The notes below the pieces were generated by a model, which saw nothing but the letters and a program-made list of their open reading frames with translations, did not search any database and had not been told where the DNA came from. A program made the translations under genes and the position numbers. A stretch of 6,000 bases of DNA from DATFIX01 sp047617305 (lineage in GTDB: Archaea > Halobacteriota > Halobacteria > Halobacteriales > Natrialbaceae), in contig JBLGCL010000172.1 of NCBI GenBank assembly GCA_047617305.1, positions 1-6,000 on the forward strand, written 5' to 3'. Shown here piece by piece: positions 5,962-6,000 of this stretch (position 1 is the stretch's first letter; the number at the start of each line of letters is the position of its first letter).

Positions 5962-6000
5962 TCAAACGCCGATCTCGCAGTCCGAGCAGTACGCGTGGTT
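5962..6000 (-). CDS. C-terminal end of a protein with a CxxC motif (partial)
   Basis: The minus strand from 6000 down to TGA at 5962-5964 reads NHAYCSDCEIGV then stop, 12 codons in all. A CxxC pair (CSDC) a few residues before the C-terminus, after HAY, is typical of small haloarchaeal zinc-finger-like proteins. The rest of the gene lies beyond the window, so family and size cannot be given. The 118-bp gap to the regulator remnant (5844-5961) holds no other convincing gene. Confidence 0.4.
   Translation of the reverse strand, partial: NHAYCSDCEIGV

Noticed and set aside
5835..5999. Plus-strand frame starting ATG at 5835 and open to the window end
   Set aside because: It lies over the regulator promoter and the CxxC gene end, its last part is Arg/Ser-rich, and no motif is visible. 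The minus-strand reading explains the region better.

Overview
The window looks like a piece of a haloarchaeal (class Halobacteria) chromosome. The GC content is very high, with strong G/C preference at third codon positions. The soluble proteins are rich in Asp and Glu. Two proteins carry twin-arginine (Tat) signals joined to a lipobox, the usual haloarchaeal export route. Several genes have a TATA-like box about 27-30 bp before the ATG and no clear Shine-Dalgarno, as expected for leaderless haloarchaeal transcripts. The regulator remnant at the right belongs to the bacterio-opsin-activator HTH-10 type, which is common in this group. Genus cannot be told from the sequence alone.

Layout, left to right. 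Positions 1-507 (+) hold the 3' part of a HAD-family phosphatase whose N-terminal nucleophile motif lies outside the window. After an AT-richer 105-bp gap comes a complete MFS permease (613-1842, +). A 174-bp spacer with a hairpin leads to a Tat lipoprotein with a CxxC motif (2017-2499, +). Next are a class I SAM-dependent O-methyltransferase (2575-3213, +), a roughly 12-helix membrane protein with histidines placed like those of heme-copper-oxidase subunit I/NnrS-type proteins (3311-4498, +), and a second Tat lipoprotein (4608-5096, +). On the minus strand, facing it, is a broken HTH-10 transcriptional regulator (about 5804 down to 5097) with no start codon, an in-frame TGA and a one-base frameshift. 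The window ends with the last 12 codons of another minus-strand gene bearing a CxxC motif (5962-6000).

The plus-strand genes point the same way, but most seem to have their own promoter and are separated by 75-174 bp, so this is a run of single genes rather than one operon. No shared pathway is evident. Part of the content (permease, membrane protein, two lipoproteins) is at the cell envelope. I see no tRNA, rRNA, CRISPR array, insertion sequence or attachment site. The points most worth a second look are the decaying regulator and the unclassified histidine-bearing membrane protein.
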